A stretch of 58,860 nucleotides of DNA from Nonomuraea deserti (GTDB lineage Bacteria; Actinomycetota; Actinomycetes; Streptosporangiales; Streptosporangiaceae): contig NZ_SMKO01000036.1 of assembly GCF_004348685.1 (NCBI RefSeq), positions 1 through 58,860 on the forward strand. The letters are read 5' to 3'. Below the pieces are notes generated by a model. The model ran no database searches and was not told the DNA's origin. It saw only the letters and a program-made list of their open reading frames with translations. Of this stretch, positions 35,291 to 44,139 are shown piece by piece (position 1 is the stretch's first letter; each line of letters starts with the position of its first letter). Made by a program: the position numbers and the translations under genes.

Positions 35291-35417
35291 GACCGAGGTC
35301 CCCGGTGCAGCTGCGAACCGTGCGGGCCGGCACGCGCCGCTTTCCGCCGGCGCGCCGGAGCTGGCCCGCGCCCGGTCCCCGGGCGTCGGCCATCCGGATC
35401 TCGGCGCGGCAGGCGCA

Positions 35418-35431
35418 AACTGTATGCATTT
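35418..35431. promoter_or_regulatory. GntR-type operator copy 1
   Basis: AACTGTATGCATTT matches the first ten bases of the shared motif AACTGTATACAGTT with one change. It is 193 bp upstream of copy 2 in the same control region (35190-35785) and could act as an auxiliary site for looping. The rest of that gap holds no gene I can support. Confidence 0.5.
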
Positions 35432-35593
35432 TCATCTCCAGCCGGTCAGCGGTCCGCGACTGGCCGGATGAGGAGCGGCGAGGGCTCGGGCAGAGCATCT
35501 CTGGTGGCAGGGCATTGATCTTCACTTATGTCGCGAGAGAACGCAGCGTCCGAGGCGCCGGGCGCGTAAATGGGCAAATCCCCCGCCGCATCG

Positions 35594-35624
35594 TTGACAC
35601 GTCTTCTTCAAACTGCATACAGTT
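35594..35624 (+). promoter_or_regulatory. Promoter with GntR-type operator copy 2 over the -10 box
   Basis: TTGACA (35594-35599) and TACAGT (35618-35623) are spaced by 18 bp. The semi-palindrome AACTGCATACAGTT (35611-35624) covers the -10 box, so a bound regulator would block RNA polymerase. The importer operon starts 161 bp downstream. The motif recurs at 43557 and 43655. Confidence 0.7.
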
Positions 35625-35785
35625 GGCCCACTTCGCGGCGAACGCCACGGTCTTTCTCATACATCCGCCGTACGGCGTTGCCGACAGGCCGCCACAGTGA
35701 CACGGCGCTGAGCCCCTCAATCTGGCCACCTCATCGACCCGGCTCTCCGGCTGCGGCTGTATGACGTTCATCGAAGGAGACAGAC

Positions 35786-36931
35786 ATGCCCGAAACTTCC
35801 AGCCGTCCGCGTCGTACGACGGCCATGGGGCTCGCCGCGGCCGTTGCCTTGTTCGTGCCCGCCTGTAGCAGCGGACCTGGAGGATCCGGCGCCGCCGTCG
35901 GCGGCTCCTGCGCCACGCCGTCGGAACCGAAGAACGTGAAAATCTATCTCGGCGTCGGGGCATTCTCGAGCACCTACTCGCAGGAGTTCATCCAGGGCGC
36001 GAAGGCCATGGCCAAGTCGGCGGGCGTCCCCGAGAGCAACGTCAAGGCGTACGAGAGCAACTTCGACGGTCAGAAGCACCTCAACACGTTCACCGGTCTC
36101 CTGGCGGCCGGCGGGAAAGACACCGCCATCGTGGTGGACCCGGCCTCCACGGCGTTCACCAAGCCCCTCGTGCAGATGGCGGCGAACTCCGGAGCGCGCA
36201 TCCTGACCCTGTGGAACCGGCCCGCGGAGATCCACCCATGGGACTTCGGCGGCGGCTGCTGGGTGGCCCACCAGGCATACGACGGCATCGAGTCCGGGGA
36301 GAAGAGCGCGGAGGCGCTGTTCGAAAGCTTCGGGGACAAGGGCAACATCGTCGCCCTCAACGGCGTGCCCGACAATCCTTCAGCCAAGGGACGCATCGCC
36401 GGCCTGAAGAAGGCCCTCGCCAAGAATCCGGACGTCAAGCTGCTGGACTCGCAGGTGGGTAACTGGGACCAGACGAAGGGCCAGACCATCACCGAAACCT
36501 GGATCGGCAAGTACGGCGAGCAGATCGACGGCGTGTGGGCCGCCAACGACGGCATGGCACTGGGCGCCGTCGAGGCGCTCCGAGCCCATAACCTGAACTC
36601 CCGGGTCAAGGTCACCGGATCGGACGGGTCGGCCGACGCGCTCGCCTCGATCGTCCGCGGCGACATGCTCACCTCTATGCGCGTCGACGGATATCTCCAG
36701 GGCGCCGTGACGTTCGGGCTCGCCTACGCAGCGCTGGTCGGAGACGTCGACCCGCAGAAGCTGTCGCATGCGCAGCGCGACTTCTACCTCAAGCAGGAGC
36801 TGGCGACGCCGGAGAACGCGTCGAAGCTGCTCAAGAGCAAGGCCGGAGACGTCAAGTACACCTACGACGCGCTGAAGAAGAACTTCTGGGCCGACTCGCC
36901 TGGGCAGATCACCGAGATGTCCGACTCATGA
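35786..36931 (+). CDS. Sugar-type ABC transporter substrate-binding lipoprotein
   Basis: A 381-residue RbsB-type binding protein with a long Arg-containing n-region and a lipobox-like VPAC (Cys27). The mature part begins at VKIYLGVGAFSSTYSQEFIQGAKAMA and has GGKDTAIVVDPAS, ARILTLWNRPAE, GVWAANDGMALGAVEAL and VTGSDGSADAL, the ligand-binding fold of pentose/hexose-type proteins. Trp and Cys residues around GGGCWVAHQAYDG suggest a special ligand pocket. First gene of the operon with two permeases and an ATPase; the ATG has AAGGAGA upstream. The substrate is unknown. Confidence 0.88.
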   Translation: MPETSSRPRRTTAMGLAAAVALFVPACSSGPGGSGAAVGGSCATPSEPKNVKIYLGVGAFSSTYSQEFIQGAKAMAKSAGVPESNVKAYESNFDGQKHLNTFTGLLAAGGKDTAIVVDPASTAFTKPLVQMAANSGARILTLWNRPAEIHPWDFGGGCWVAHQAYDGIESGEKSAEALFESFGDKGNIVALNGVPDNPSAKGRIAGLKKALAKNPDVKLLDSQVGNWDQTKGQTITETWIGKYGEQIDGVWAANDGMALGAVEALRAHNLNSRVKVTGSDGSADALASIVRGDMLTSMRVDGYLQGAVTFGLAYAALVGDVDPQKLSHAQRDFYLKQELATPENASKLLKSKAGDVKYTYDALKKNFWADSPGQITEMSDS

Positions 36932-36962
36932 CGACGTGCCCGCGGGACACCAAGGACCAATC

Positions 36963-38000
36963 GTGACCTTGAACGACACCATCACCCCCGACGGCGAGCA
37001 TGTTCCGGCTGTGCGCGTGCCCCACGCACGACGGATGTCGCGCCTCTTGCCAGGCCGGATCGACCAGTTGGCTCCCGTAATCATGCTGGTCGTGCTGACG
37101 GCCGCGTTCTCCATGCTCAACGACCAGTTCATGACGGCGGACAACTGGCGCACCATCGCTAACCAGGCCGCGATCCCGATGGTGCTGGCCGTCGGGCTCA
37201 CGTTCGTCATCCTCACCGGATCCATCGACCTGAGCGCCGAAGGGGTGATGGCGTCGACGAGCATCTGCGTGTCGCTCATGCTCGCCAACAGCCTGAACTC
37301 CAATGACCTCGGGCTCGTCGCCGTCGCCGGCGGCATCGCGATCGGCGCGGTGTTCGGGCTGGTCAACGGGCTGCTGTACACCAGGCTTCGCCTTCCCTCC
37401 CTCATCGTCACCCTGGGCACCTGGTTCATCGGGCTGGGCATCGCCAGTTACGTGTTTCCCGACCAGCAGCCGGTGGTTCGGGACCGGTCCTTCCGCTCCT
37501 GGGCGTTGGGGGAATGGTTCGGGGTAAGCCGCCTGGTCACGATCGCCGTGCTGGTGGTCGTCGCGGGCGCTGTGCTCCTGCGCTACACCCGGATCGGGCG
37601 TCACGTCTATGGCATCGGCGGCGCCGAGGACCTGATGCGGCTGGCGGGAATCCGTGTGGACACCTACAAGACGCTCGCCTTCGTGATCGCCGGCGCCCTG
37701 GCCGGGCTGGCAGGCCTGATGGCGACCGCGCAGCTCGGTGTGGGGAACGCCAACGCGGGCGCGGACCGGCTCTTCCCCGCGCTGAGCGCCGTCGTCCTGG
37801 GCGGGACCCACCTCGCCGGCGGGAGAGGCGGGGTGCTGCAATCCGTGCTCGGCGTCCTGGTCCTGGTCGTTCTGGGCAACGGGATGATCCTCAGCGGCGT
37901 GGGTCCGTACGTCCAGCAGGCCGTCGTCGGGGCGGTGATCATCGTGGCGGTGGTCGCGACGGGCTGGGGCGCCCGCGACCGGCTCAGGGTGGTGAAGTGA
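36963..38000 (+). CDS. RbsC-type ABC transporter permease 1
   Basis: A 345-residue permease with about nine helices. VILTGSIDLSAEGVMASTS, RLPSLIVTLGTWFIGLG, GIGGAEDLMRLAGIRVDTYK and VVLGGTHLAGGRGG follow the RbsC pattern. I chose the GTG at 36963, with AAGGA 7 bases upstream; a GTG nine codons earlier has no ribosome site. It is followed immediately by the ATPase gene (1-bp gap). Confidence 0.87.
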   Translation: MTLNDTITPDGEHVPAVRVPHARRMSRLLPGRIDQLAPVIMLVVLTAAFSMLNDQFMTADNWRTIANQAAIPMVLAVGLTFVILTGSIDLSAEGVMASTSICVSLMLANSLNSNDLGLVAVAGGIAIGAVFGLVNGLLYTRLRLPSLIVTLGTWFIGLGIASYVFPDQQPVVRDRSFRSWALGEWFGVSRLVTIAVLVVVAGAVLLRYTRIGRHVYGIGGAEDLMRLAGIRVDTYKTLAFVIAGALAGLAGLMATAQLGVGNANAGADRLFPALSAVVLGGTHLAGGRGGVLQSVLGVLVLVVLGNGMILSGVGPYVQQAVVGAVIIVAVVATGWGARDRLRVVK

Positions 38001-38001
38001 C

Positions 38002-39519
38002 ATGTCCCCCCTGCTGTCGATCGAAGGGCTGACCAAACGTTACGGCCGCACTGTCGCTCTGGACGAGGTGGATCTTGAGATCCGCCCCAACGAAGTCGTC
38101 GGGCTCATCGGGCAGAACGGCGCGGGCAAGTCGACGCTGCTGAAGCTGCTGGCCGGTGTGCAGCAGCCGGACTCCGGCCGGCTGGTCATGCGCGGCTCCC
38201 CCATCAAGGTACGCAATCCCGCGCACGCCGCCGAGCAGGGGATCGGCATGGTCTTCCAGGAACAGTCGCTGGTGCCGAACCTGACCGTGGCGGAGAACAT
38301 CTTTCTGGGCCGGCCGAATCCGGGTACGGCGGGCGGCGTCTACAAGTGGCGACGGCTCAACGCGCTAGCGCGGGAGCAACTGGAGAAAACGGGCAGCGAG
38401 ATCTCCCCATCGGCGCTGGTGCAGCGGCTGTCCTTCGCCGACCGCCAAATGGTGGAGCTGACGAAGGTGCTCGCGCTGGAGGAGCGCACCGATGGCGACC
38501 TGCTGATCTTGTTCGACGAGCCGACGAGCGTGCTGTCGGCCGCGGAGATCGAGACGTTGTTCGCCCAGATCCGCCGACTCAAACGCCGCGCGAGCATAGT
38601 GTTCGTCTCCCACCGCATGGACGAGGTCCTCGCCATCTCCGACCGCATCTACGTGATGCGCGACGGGCGCCGCGTCGCCGAGCGTGATGCCGCCGCCTGC
38701 GACGAGAACGAGCTGTACTCCCTGATGGTGGGCGAGAACAGGGCCGAGGACTACTTCCTGGACGCCGACCGGAAGCCCTACGACCGCAGCGCCACGGCAC
38801 TGGAGGTCGAAGGGCTCACCGCCGAGGGCTCGTTCAGCGACGTCACGTTCTCGGTGTGTCCCGGCCAGATCGTCGGGGTGGCCGGTGTCATCGGCTCAGG
38901 CCGCGAGGCGTTGTGCCGGGCCCTGTTCGGGGCGCTTCCGACGGCTGCAGGACGCGTACGCCTCCGAGGCGAGGAGGTCACGATGGCCTCGCCCCGCGAC
39001 GGCGTGCGGCTGGGCGTGGGTTACCTGCCCGCCGAGCGCAAGCACGAGGGCATGGTCGCGGAGCGCAGCATCTCTGAGAACCTGGTGCTCGCTTCCACAC
39101 CTGCGCTGACCCGGGCGGGCCTGCTGAGCTGGGCGCGTGAGTCGGACCTCGTCGAGGGCTGGATAGAACGGCTCGGGGTCAAGGCCCCGAGCGCCCGGGT
39201 GAAGATCTCGCAGCTTTCCGGCGGGAACCAGCAGAAGGTCGTGCTGGCCAAGTGGCTGGCCCTTCCGCACTTGCGCGTGCTCGTGCTGGACCACCCGACG
39301 CGCGGGCTGGACCTGAAGGCGAAGACCGACGTCTACAAGCACGTACGCGCGGCCGCCGCCAGGGGAGTCGCGATCGTCCTGTTGTCCGACACCCTTGAGG
39401 AACTGCTCGGACTGTCCGACGAGATCGTCGTCATGCGGGACGGGCGGGTGACAGGCCACTTCCCAGATGTGCCCGATACGCCCCCTTCATCCGAAGAGCT
39501 CGTCAAGTTGATGGTCTAG
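38002..39519 (+). CDS. RbsA-type ABC transporter ATPase with altered second Walker B
   Basis: A 505-residue double ATPase. The first domain has GQNGAGKST (37-45), the signature-like LSFADRQMVELTK and LLILFDEPTSVLS. The second has the degenerate Walker A GVIGSGREALCRALF (usual in this family), [15 protein letters not shown] and VLVLDHPTRGLDLKAK, where the catalytic Glu after Asp430 is replaced by His431. The site containing that residue may therefore hydrolyse ATP poorly. It sits between two different permease genes, all on the same strand and closely spaced, so it drives one importer. Confidence 0.88.
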   Translation: MSPLLSIEGLTKRYGRTVALDEVDLEIRPNEVVGLIGQNGAGKSTLLKLLAGVQQPDSGRLVMRGSPIKVRNPAHAAEQGIGMVFQEQSLVPNLTVAENIFLGRPNPGTAGGVYKWRRLNALAREQLEKTGSEISPSALVQRLSFADRQMVELTKVLALEERTDGDLLILFDEPTSVLSAAEIETLFAQIRRLKRRASIVFVSHRMDEVLAISDRIYVMRDGRRVAERDAAACDENELYSLMVGENRAEDYFLDADRKPYDRSATALEVEGLTAEGSFSDVTFSVCPGQIVGVAGVIGSGREALCRALFGALPTAAGRVRLRGEEVTMASPRDGVRLGVGYLPAERKHEGMVAERSISENLVLASTPALTRAGLLSWARESDLVEGWIERLGVKAPSARVKISQLSGGNQQKVVLAKWLALPHLRVLVLDHPTRGLDLKAKTDVYKHVRAAAARGVAIVLLSDTLEELLGLSDEIVVMRDGRVTGHFPDVPDTPPSSEELVKLMV

Positions 39520-39555
39520 GGCCACGAGGCCGTACTGATGGAACACAGGAGCGTC

Positions 39556-40527
39556 ATGTCACCGGTGAACATTTCCCGACGGAAAGGAGCGTCCCAGCGG
39601 CTCGACATCGGCGGTTACCTGCCCGCCGTGCTGCTCGTCGTCCTGGTCGGGCTCGTCGTGGCCCGCGACCCCGCCTTTCTCGGAGTCGCGTCCCTGCGGT
39701 CGGTGGCCGTCCAGGCCGCGCCGATCCTCCTGCTGGCGGTCGGGCTGACGCCGGTGATCCTGCTGGGCGGGATCGACCTGTCGGTGGCGGCACTGACGTC
39801 TCTCTGCTCGGTGCTTCTGGTGAGCTGGGCGAACCAGGCGGGCATCACGGGCGTCGCCGGCGTCGTGGCCCTCGCGACGGCGGCCGGCGCCGTGGTGGGG
39901 GTGGTCCACTCGGTGGCGCAAGTCCCGTCGTTCATCGTGACGCTGGGGGCGCTCGGCCTGTATTCGGGCCTGTCGCTGGAGGCGTCGGACGCGACGAACA
40001 CGCCGCTGGCCGAGGGCTCGCCCGCGATCTCCTGGGTGAACGACTATTTCGCGGGCATCCCGGCCGGGTTCGTGTTCGGGCTGATCGTGCTGGCCATCGT
40101 GGGACTGATGGTGCGATTCCTGCCCTGGGGCCGCTACCTGTACGCCATGGGGTCGGCGGAGCCGGCCGCCCTGATGTCCGGCGTGCCGAAGATCCGTGTC
40201 CGCGCGGCGGCCTTCGCCCTGACAGGCATGACCTCGGCGATGGCGGCCATCGTCCTCGTGGGCAGGACGTCGTTCGGCTCGCCGACCCTCGCCTCCGGCC
40301 TGCTGCTGCCGGCCATCGCCGCTGTCGTGGTCGGCGGCACCGCGATCAGCGGTGGGGTGGGCGGGGTGGGCAGGACGCTGGTCGGCGTGCTCACCGTGAC
40401 GGTCGTGCAGATCGGCATGGTCGTGATCGGGATCGACCCGGTGCTGCAGAACGTCATCTTCGGTGCAGTGATCATCGTCGCCGTCGCGTTGACCATCGAC
40501 CGGGCGAAGCTGTCAGTGATCAAGTAA
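39556..40527 (+). CDS. RbsC-type ABC transporter permease 2
   Basis: A 323-residue permease with eight to ten helices: LLGGIDLSVAALTSLCSVLL, AQVPSFIVTLGALGLYSGLSL, AMGSAEPAALMSGVPKIRVR and VVGGTAISGGVGGVGRTL. It differs clearly from permease 1, so the channel is probably a heterodimer. I chose the ATG at 39556, which has AGGAG 4 bases upstream; an ATG at 39538 is in frame but lacks a site. A 95-bp gap follows before the FAH gene. Confidence 0.87.
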   Translation: MSPVNISRRKGASQRLDIGGYLPAVLLVVLVGLVVARDPAFLGVASLRSVAVQAAPILLLAVGLTPVILLGGIDLSVAALTSLCSVLLVSWANQAGITGVAGVVALATAAGAVVGVVHSVAQVPSFIVTLGALGLYSGLSLEASDATNTPLAEGSPAISWVNDYFAGIPAGFVFGLIVLAIVGLMVRFLPWGRYLYAMGSAEPAALMSGVPKIRVRAAAFALTGMTSAMAAIVLVGRTSFGSPTLASGLLLPAIAAVVVGGTAISGGVGGVGRTLVGVLTVTVVQIGMVVIGIDPVLQNVIFGAVIIVAVALTIDRAKLSVIK

Positions 40528-40622
40528 CACGGCGCGGGGACGGCCCGTACCTGAACGCACAAACCGGCCGCTCAGCGCCAAGGCGCACGCGTCGCGAGCG
40601 GACATCCGAGAAGGGATACGTA

Positions 40623-41552
40623 GTGAGACTGGTTACCTACGCCACCGATGGAGTCGCGGCGGGCGGCGTCCTCGTGGGCGATCGCGTCGTCGACCTGGCG
40701 AGTGCCGTGGCCCATGCGGCACGGGAAGACTCCGGGCCACCACGGCCGCTGCCGGTGCGGGCGTACCTCGAAAGGAGGCTCGACCACGTGGCGGTGGCAG
40801 CCGCCGCAGGCGCGCTGGCCCGTGCGGGAGAAGGGGTCACCCTCGACGAGGTCCGCCTGCTCCCGCCCGTGCCCGACCCGGAGAAGATCCTCTGCATCGG
40901 TCTGAACTACCGCGACCATGCCGAGGAAGCGGGGCTGCAACTGCCGAGCGAGCCGATGGTGTTCGCGAAGTTCCGCAACAGCCTCATCGGCCCGGCCGAC
41001 GCCATCGTGCTCCCGAACGCTGTCGAGCGCGTCGACTACGAGGCCGAGCTGGCTGTGGTCATCGGCCGCCGCGGCCGTGCGATCCCGGAGGAACTGGCCC
41101 TCCGGCACGTCGCCGGCGTGACCGTGTTCAACGACGTCAGCGCCCGCGACATGCAGGCGGCGACCAGCCAGTGGACCATGGGCAAGGCTGTGGACACCTT
41201 CGGGCCGTGCGGGCCGTCGTTGGTGACGCTGGACGAGGCCGGTGATCTGGGCGACCTGCGGCTGCGCACTCGGGTCAACGGGGCGACGGTTCAGGACGGT
41301 ACGACCGCGGACATGGTGTTCTCCGTCGCCCGGCTCATCTCTCACCTGAGCCGGGCGATGACCCTGGAGCCCGGCGACATCATCGCGACCGGCACGCCCG
41401 CCGGGGTGGGCTTCAAGCGCACGCCGCCGGTTCTGCTCAAGGACGGTGACCTCGTGGAGGTCGAGATCGATGGGCTCGGAACCCTGGCCAACCGGGTGGC
41501 AGGCCCGGCGGCGGAGCTGGCCGGCGGCGTCACCGCCGTCGCGACGGCGTGA
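40623..41552 (+). CDS. Fumarylacetoacetate hydrolase family protein
   Basis: A 309-residue FAH-family enzyme with the family's N-terminal cap and metal-dependent core. ILCIGLNYRDHAEEAG starts the core; metal ligands are Glu140 and Glu142 (VDYEAELAVVIGR) and Asp171 (FNDVSARD), with SQWTMGKAVDTFGPCGP and GDIIATGTPAGVG in the active site. Relatives split acylpyruvates, hydrate or decarboxylate ring-cleavage products, or cleave diketo sugar acids. The catalytic residues are complete. The GTG has GAAGGGA upstream and the stop overlaps the SDR gene by 4 bp. Confidence 0.9.
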   Translation: MRLVTYATDGVAAGGVLVGDRVVDLASAVAHAAREDSGPPRPLPVRAYLERRLDHVAVAAAAGALARAGEGVTLDEVRLLPPVPDPEKILCIGLNYRDHAEEAGLQLPSEPMVFAKFRNSLIGPADAIVLPNAVERVDYEAELAVVIGRRGRAIPEELALRHVAGVTVFNDVSARDMQAATSQWTMGKAVDTFGPCGPSLVTLDEAGDLGDLRLRTRVNGATVQDGTTADMVFSVARLISHLSRAMTLEPGDIIATGTPAGVGFKRTPPVLLKDGDLVEVEIDGLGTLANRVAGPAAELAGGVTAVATA

Positions 41553-42358
41553 ACGACCGCCGGGCGCACGCGGCCGTGCAGGGAGGCACGCACGGCGAGG
41601 GGCACGTGCCGGACCGGAGTTCCCTAAGGGGACGGCGGGCGCTGGTGACCGGGGCGGGACGGGGCATCGGCCGCGCGGCCGCCCGCGCGCTCGCGGCTCG
41701 CGGCGCGGACGTCGTGCTGATGGCACGCAGCTCGGCCGAGCTCGGGGAGGTGGCCGACGCCATCCGTGCCGGGGGAGGCCGGGCGAGCACCGTCCCGGTG
41801 GACCTCACCGACGACGCCGCACTCTCCGCCGCCATGCGAGAGGCCGGAGACGCCGACATCCTCGTCAACTGCGCGGGGACAAATCGTCCCGCACCGTTGG
41901 TGCAGGTGGCCGCCCGCGACCTCGACGAACTGCTGGCCCTCAATTTCCGCGCGGTCTTCCTGACCACTCAGCGTTTCGTCGCGTCCCTGCTCGAGCGCGG
42001 CCGGCGAGGCGTGATCGTCAACGTCACCAGCCAGATGGGCCATGTCGGCGCGCCGGACCGCAGCGTCTACTGCGCCACCAAACACGCGGTCGAGGGGCTG
42101 ACGAAGGCGCTGGCGGTCGAGCTGGCCGGGCACGGCATTCGCGTCATATCCGTCGCGCCGACGTTCGTCGAGACGGCCATGACGGGCGCGTACCTGGCCG
42201 ACCCCCGTTTCCGGGAGTCCGTACTCGCGCAGATCCCGCTCGGTCGCATGGGCACGCCGGAAGAGGTCGCCGACGTCGTCGCCTTCGCCGCCTCACCGGC
42301 CGCGGAGCTCATCACGGGCAGCAGTCTGCTGGCGGACGGCGGATGGGTCGCACGCTGA
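41549..42358 (+). CDS. Short-chain dehydrogenase/reductase
   Basis: A 269-residue classical SDR. The cofactor loop TGAGRGIG is at 34-41, NCAG near 107-110, and the catalytic Ser161, Tyr174 and Lys178 in the YxxxK pattern YCATK. VDLT near residue 84 and the absence of a basic residue right after the second strand's Asp-type position leave NAD or NADP use open. A 25-residue N-terminal extension depends on the GTG at 41549, which overlaps the FAH stop; a GTG at 41606 would remove it. It probably oxidises a hydroxy intermediate for the FAH enzyme. Confidence 0.88.
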   Translation: MNDRRAHAAVQGGTHGEGHVPDRSSLRGRRALVTGAGRGIGRAAARALAARGADVVLMARSSAELGEVADAIRAGGGRASTVPVDLTDDAALSAAMREAGDADILVNCAGTNRPAPLVQVAARDLDELLALNFRAVFLTTQRFVASLLERGRRGVIVNVTSQMGHVGAPDRSVYCATKHAVEGLTKALAVELAGHGIRVISVAPTFVETAMTGAYLADPRFRESVLAQIPLGRMGTPEEVADVVAFAASPAAELITGSSLLADGGWVAR

Positions 42359-42622
42359 CGCGCGGCCGCCCCGGAACACGAGGAAGGACCCCGACATGCA
42401 CGAGACGGCACAAGCACATAATTGCCGGACCGCGCGGCCTGGTGGGGGAGGAACGTGATGACGTCCCCCCGGACCGGGACGCGACCACCCGCCCCGACAC
42501 GGCGGGCACCGACGTGTGGTGGCTGATCGACCGGAGCACGGCCGCGCTGACTCGATCGTGCTCAACACCTCGACGTGGGCGGCACCATCCACGGCCTGTA
42601 TTGACGATTGAAAGGAGGCGGT
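42359..42622 (+). pseudogene. Gap with coding-like remnant
   Basis: There is no intact gene in these 264 bp. From about 42458 to 42553 one frame has nearly all codons ending in G or C and reads RDDVPPDRDATTRPDTAG then TDVWWLIDRSTAAL; it then loses this bias, and another frame takes over (HLDVGGTIHGLY and stop). This looks like a gene remnant broken by a frameshift. A 20-codon frame from an ATG near 42395, with AAGGA upstream, is unlikely to be functional. I do not recognise the parent family. Confidence 0.35.
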
Positions 42623-43540
42623 ATGCCCTCTCACGGACTGACCTCGCTCACGATCGGCGTGCCCAACGTCGAGGAAACCGAGCGCTACTACACCGATTTC
42701 GGGCTCATCCCGCTGGGAGATGGGCGCCTGGCCACGCTCGACGGCGGGGAACAACTGCGCCTGGAGTACGCTCCCACGCGCCGGATGGTCGAGCTCCGCG
42801 TCGGCGTGGACGATCAGGACGACCTTGACCGGGTGGAACGCGGGTTGCGAAGGCTGGACCTGTCCGCCGTGCGGGGGACGGGGTCGGTGAGCGCCGTCGA
42901 GCCCGTCACCGGCGTGCGTGCCACGGTCGAGATCGCGCCGCGGCCGGCGCAGGAAGCGCGCCCGGCGCCGGTCTACAACGGCCCAGGAAGGAGCGACCGG
43001 CAGGGTGCCCGCGCCGACGGCGTGCTGCGCGAGGGTCGGGTGCGTCCGCGCAAGCTCGGTCATGCCGTGCTGGGCTCGACCGACCAGGAGGCCACGCAGC
43101 GCTTCTTCACCGAAGGGCTCGGTTTCAAGGTGAGCGACCTGGTCGCGGGGCGAGCGGCGTTCCTGCGCTGCTCGACCGACCATCACAACCTGCTCGTGCA
43201 GCGCGCGCCCGTGGCCTTCCTGCACCACACGTCGTGGCAGGTCGACGACGTCGACGAGGTGGGGCGCGGGGCCATGCAGATGCTGGAGGAACATCCCGAA
43301 CGGCACGTCTGGGGGATGGGACGCCACCATGTCGGATCCAACTTCTTCTGGTATCTGCGTGACCCGGCGGGCAACTTCTCCGAGTACTACTCCGACATGG
43401 ACTGCATCGTGGACGATCAGCTGTGGGAGCCGGGTGTGTGGGAGGGGATGAAGAGCCTCTACAACTGGGGCCCGCCGCCACCGCCGTCGTTTCTCAAACC
43501 TGAGGACCTCGCCGCGCTGATGACGGACGCACACCAGTAA
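42623..43540 (+). CDS. Two-domain VOC protein, extradiol-dioxygenase-like
   Basis: A 305-residue protein made of two vicinal-oxygen-chelate modules, the layout of type I extradiol (catechol 2,3-) dioxygenases. In the C-terminal module the iron-ligand positions look filled: His147 (KLGHAVLGST), His202 (LHHTSWQVDD) and Glu254 (GNFSEYYSDMD); His235-His236 may be second-shell residues. The N-terminal module lacks the metal set, as usual. It probably opens a catechol-like ring, with the FAH enzyme acting later, though other VOC chemistry is possible. The ATG at 42623 has AAGGAGG 5 bases upstream. Confidence 0.82.
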   Translation: MPSHGLTSLTIGVPNVEETERYYTDFGLIPLGDGRLATLDGGEQLRLEYAPTRRMVELRVGVDDQDDLDRVERGLRRLDLSAVRGTGSVSAVEPVTGVRATVEIAPRPAQEARPAPVYNGPGRSDRQGARADGVLREGRVRPRKLGHAVLGSTDQEATQRFFTEGLGFKVSDLVAGRAAFLRCSTDHHNLLVQRAPVAFLHHTSWQVDDVDEVGRGAMQMLEEHPERHVWGMGRHHVGSNFFWYLRDPAGNFSEYYSDMDCIVDDQLWEPGVWEGMKSLYNWGPPPPPSFLKPEDLAALMTDAHQ

Positions 43541-43556
43541 TACACCACCCAGGTGG

Positions 43557-43570
43557 AGCTGCATACAGAA
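43557..43570. promoter_or_regulatory. GntR-type operator copy 3
   Basis: AGCTGCATACAGAA keeps the core CTGCATACAG of copy 2. It lies just after the VOC stop and 98 bp upstream of copy 4, in the 155-bp gap before the cupin gene; probably an auxiliary operator. Confidence 0.5.
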
Positions 43571-43637
43571 TCCGTCAATCACCATCGAGCAGGGTGCGAA
43601 AAGCGGCGGGATTCAGGTCGCGGGTGCTGGAGTCGCC

Positions 43638-43668
43638 TTGTTCCAACCATCAATAACTGTATACACTT
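43638..43668 (+). promoter_or_regulatory. Promoter with GntR-type operator copy 4 over the -10 box
   Basis: TTGTTC (43638-43643) and TATACA (43660-43665), 16 bp apart, resemble a promoter. The motif AACTGTATACACTT (43655-43668) covers the -10 box. It would control the cupin - cupin-like - GntR operon that starts 28 bp downstream, giving autoregulation. Confidence 0.65.
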
Positions 43669-43695
43669 TCTATCCGTAGAAGGGGACGAAGCAAG

Positions 43696-44139
43696 ATGTC
43701 AAGCGTCATTGTCGGAGATGCCGATGCACCGGCCACAGTCATGGGGGTGCACGGCGGTGCGGGCGCCCTGCTGTGGAAGCGCCTGGCCACGGGGTCGCAT
43801 CTGCACGGCGACTGGGACGGCATCGAATGGGTCGCGCTCGAGCCGGGAGCGCGGGCGGGGCTTCACGTGCACAGCCACACCGAGGAGATCTGGTATTTCC
43901 TCAAGGGCACGGGCGTGATCGAGCTCGACGGCGAGACCCACGAGGTGGCGCCGGGCACCCTGGTGCTGACTCCACACCACAGCAGCCACGCGGCCTGGAA
44001 CACCGGAGACGAGCGGCTCGACTACGTGGTGATCGAGGTCTTCCCGCCCGCGATCAGCAAGGCACTGCCGCCGCGGCGTCCCACCGAAGAGCGCAACCCC
44101 GGCACGCAGCGTGCCGTCGACGAGAAGGAAGGTGCCTGA
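43696..44139 (+). CDS. Cupin-domain protein
   Basis: A 147-residue single cupin. Motif 1 is GLHVHSHTEEIWYFLKGTG, with two His and a Glu as possible metal ligands, and motif 2 is PGTLVLTPHHSSHAAWNTGD. Such small cupins act as dioxygenases, isomerases or sugar-binding proteins. It starts the operon with the small protein at 44139 and the GntR regulator, all touching or overlapping. In this pathway it may act on a ring- or sugar-derived intermediate. Confidence 0.85.
   Translation: MSSVIVGDADAPATVMGVHGGAGALLWKRLATGSHLHGDWDGIEWVALEPGARAGLHVHSHTEEIWYFLKGTGVIELDGETHEVAPGTLVLTPHHSSHAAWNTGDERLDYVVIEVFPPAISKALPPRRPTEERNPGTQRAVDEKEGA

Noticed and set aside
36909..38036. Minus-strand frame opposite permease 1.
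   Set aside because: Shadow composition rich in His, Asp and Gln; the plus strand encodes a clear RbsC-type permease.
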